A model generated the notes under the pieces. The model saw nothing but the letters and a program-made list of their open reading frames with translations, was not told the DNA's origin and ran no database searches. DNA of 7,196 nucleotides from Patescibacteria group bacterium (lineage in GTDB: Bacteria > Patescibacteriota > Patescibacteriia > JAGPKW01): positions 1-7,196 of the forward strand of contig JAGPKW010000041.1 in the NCBI GenBank assembly GCA_018053685.1, written 5' to 3'. Each line of letters opens with the position of its first letter. The first letter of the stretch is position 1. A program made the position numbers and the translations under genes. Below are positions 5,449 through 7,196 of this stretch, one piece after another.

Positions 5449-7173
5449 CTATTGACAACCACCAGAGTTAGAAGCTGAATTTGCACTTCCACTTAAAGTA
5501 TTCTCACATCCAGCAAGGCCTTGATTATATTGACAAATAGCTTGCTTTATTGTCTCAGCATCTAAACCAGAAGCTTGATATTTATTATTTATTAACCATG
5601 TAGGAGAAGCTGATATTCCTAATCCTTCGCTAATTTTTATATTATTAGATAATAATGTTTTACCTTCGCCGCTAACACAAGTATCTATAGTTTTTGTATT
5701 TATACCATTGCTATTCGCACATTGTGCCCAATCTCCAGCTTCTATACCTTGTGCATTTCTGCACCATATATAATCTAACAATTTTGTAGAATAATATTTT
5801 TTAATACATAATTGTCTGATGTCTTCTTGAGCCTCAAAATCCCCATGTAATGAACTAAATGTTCCATCCCCATTATCATAAGCTATATAATTTATATCAA
5901 ATACAATTTTATTATTAAAGTTCTTCAATACTTCTTTCATAGAATTTTCTGCTTGTATTCCATATGGACAAGCACTCATAACAAATACATCAACCTTATT
6001 TTTTATTTCAGGTCTGCAACTTATATCATTTTTACAATCTGAATCGCTACAATCTATTTTCCCATTTTTGTTATCATCAATATTATTATCACAAATCTCT
6101 TTTGTAGGATCAAACGTAGATCCAACAGCTAATGATTGATAATCTCCTGCACTTGATAAATATCTTTGCACATCAGAATAGCCTTCACCCTGACTTACAT
6201 TAGAATTAAACAAAAAAGCTGGCAATTTTAGCCCTGGAATACTATTATATAAAGCCTTACCTTCATCACTACTATAATCAAGTTCCTTAACAACTAGCCC
6301 CTTAAATATTTCTTTTAAGCTATCTGTAATATCTGTAGCTACAGAACAATCTTTACACCTTGCATCATTTAATACTGTTAAATTAACTATATTAGGTTCT
6401 TTATATTCACAAGCAGCACTTATAGTTCCAGCATTTGTGCATACGCCAACCTTTGTAGCCTCAGCAATACAATCTGAATCACTAGAACAAGCTGGTAAAT
6501 TAGCACATTCTTTATGTTTATTATCTATTTTTGAACATACAACTCTCATTATACTAGCAGCATCTCTATTACCAACATATTGCTCATTATTTATATAATA
6601 AGTTGGACTCCCACCAACATTTTTAGCTTGCGCTAATTTTATATTTTCTGATAATAAACCCTTACCTTCTTCTCCTTCATAACACTCTTTTATTTTATTA
6701 ATATTCTCTAATTTTGCTTCCTGCGCACAAGTCTCCCAATTATCTGGAATTTTCGATGCATCTTTATTTTGGCAAGCTATCATATCAAGATACTTAGTTT
6801 CATCATATTTTTTAGCACAAAGTTGGACTATATCACCCTCAACCTCATTTTGCCCATGTAATGAACTAAAATTTCCATAGCTATCTAAATCTGCAATGTA
6901 ATTTATATTATATTTAAAAACATCCCCCATTTTATCATAAGCAATTTTTAATTCATCCTCAGCTTGAGTTCCATATGGACACTGGCTCATAACAAAAAGA
7001 TCTACTGTAACACTTTTATTCTGATTACTTGTAGATTTAACCTTTTTAAATACACCAAGCTCTCTAACATATAACAAAGACACAACAAAAAAACCAATAA
7101 CAGCTAAGGCTAACAATATTTTATCTGTTGATATCTTTTTGCTCTTTTTTTCTTCAGATTTTTCTTCTGTCAT
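5449..7173 (-). CDS. Membrane-anchored protein with three thioredoxin-fold domains (two GILT/DsbA-like CPYG repeats around a CKDC domain)
   Basis: The protein has 574 residues and 25 cysteines. A charged Lys/Glu N-terminus and one hydrophobic helix (19-36) suggest an inner-membrane anchor with the rest outside. Repeat A (about 55-213) and repeat B (about 393-547) align closely. Each has FVMSxCPYG (C65; C402), SSLHGxxE with a downstream LC (C119; C456), three further matched cysteines (134, 149, 164; 471, 485, 499), a cis-Pro loop SPT (P190; P524), and a final cysteine (213; 547). The layout resembles GILT-type thiol reductases, but CPYG has lost the second active-site cysteine. Between them is a smaller thioredoxin-like domain (about 261-345) with CKDC (273-276) and a probable cis-Pro at LPAF (317-320). 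Linker 214-260 is cysteine-rich, and 361-386 looks like an EF-hand/thrombospondin-3 type calcium loop with four cysteines. The tail is Ser/Gly-rich, ending GGCQ. A role in thiol-disulfide exchange on exported proteins is inferred; the substrate is unknown. Only 23 bases are visible upstream. Confidence 0.85.
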   Translation of the reverse strand: MTEEKSEEKKSKKISTDKILLALAVIGFFVVSLLYVRELGVFKKVKSTSNQNKSVTVDLFVMSQCPYGTQAEDELKIAYDKMGDVFKYNINYIADLDSYGNFSSLHGQNEVEGDIVQLCAKKYDETKYLDMIACQNKDASKIPDNWETCAQEAKLENINKIKECYEGEEGKGLLSENIKLAQAKNVGGSPTYYINNEQYVGNRDAASIMRVVCSKIDNKHKECANLPACSSDSDCIAEATKVGVCTNAGTISAACEYKEPNIVNLTVLNDARCKDCSVATDITDSLKEIFKGLVVKELDYSSDEGKALYNSIPGLKLPAFLFNSNVSQGEGYSDVQRYLSSAGDYQSLAVGSTFDPTKEICDNNIDDNKNGKIDCSDSDCKNDISCRPEIKNKVDVFVMSACPYGIQAENSMKEVLKNFNNKIVFDINYIAYDNGDGTFSSLHGDFEAQEDIRQLCIKKYYSTKLLDYIWCRNAQGIEAGDWAQCANSNGINTKTIDTCVSGEGKTLLSNNIKISEGLGISASPTWLINNKYQASGLDAETIKQAICQYNQGLAGCENTLSGSANSASNSGGCQ

Positions 7174-7196
7174 ATTTTTATTATTTAAATTATTAA

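Noticed and set aside
1..7196. Reassigned UGA codon (Gly), as in Gracilibacteria/SR1
   Set aside because: No TGA stop is used among five visible stops, which raised the question, but all long frames are uninterrupted under the standard code and glycine and tryptophan use ordinary codons, so no reassignment is visible.
1..7196. CRISPR array, insertion sequence or attachment site
   Set aside because: No spaced direct repeats, transposase-like proteins or terminal inverted repeats were found. A duplicated tRNA end that would mark integration is not visible.

Overview
The window is strongly AT-rich and almost fully coding. Every supported gene lies on the minus strand, so the biological order runs from the right end to the left. 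Several traits point to a member of the Candidate Phyla Radiation (Patescibacteria), or a similarly reduced, ultra-small bacterium. These are a compact MurE-like ligase without the usual N-terminal domain, a small two-helix pilin-like protein of the T4SS_pilin type, a short methionyl-tRNA synthetase with a CPR-looking active-site segment, packed genes with gaps of 1-3 bases, and no clear Shine-Dalgarno sequence at any start. The lineage is inferred from gene character, since no taxonomic marker is present. All reading frames are intact under the standard bacterial code. The five visible stops are TAA or TAG.

Right end (5449-7173): a 574-residue, membrane-anchored, cysteine-rich protein with three thioredoxin-fold domains. 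Two are near-identical in layout and GILT/DsbA-like, with a CPYG active-site motif. They flank a smaller thioredoxin-like domain with CKDC, and the linkers are cysteine-rich, one resembling a calcium-binding loop. A strong intrinsic terminator follows it (5400-5429).

Middle (5192-5390): a perfect consensus sigma-70 promoter (TTGACA, 17-base spacer, TATAAT) drives a CAU-anticodon tRNA. The tRNA has the A11-U24 pair of bacterial initiators but an unusual C33, U29-A41 and U1-A72. A second intrinsic terminator starts directly at its CCA end. A TATAAT box then precedes metG.

Operon (1802-5192): metG (methionyl-tRNA synthetase), ruvA (Holliday junction DNA-binding subunit) and a MurE-like ligase are separated by 3 and 1 bases. 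They join translation, recombination and cell-wall synthesis in one probable transcript.

Left end (1-1744): after a 57-base gap with a possible extended -10 box come a solute-binding lipoprotein and, 2 bases after its stop, a signal-peptide-bearing two-helix pilin-like protein cut by the window edge. No ABC permease or ATPase and no other secretion gene is visible.

The most interesting points are the triple-thioredoxin protein with lone active-site cysteines, the atypical initiator tRNA next to its cognate synthetase gene, the MurE-like ligase with altered amino-acid-recognition residues, and the solute-binding lipoprotein/pilin pair.
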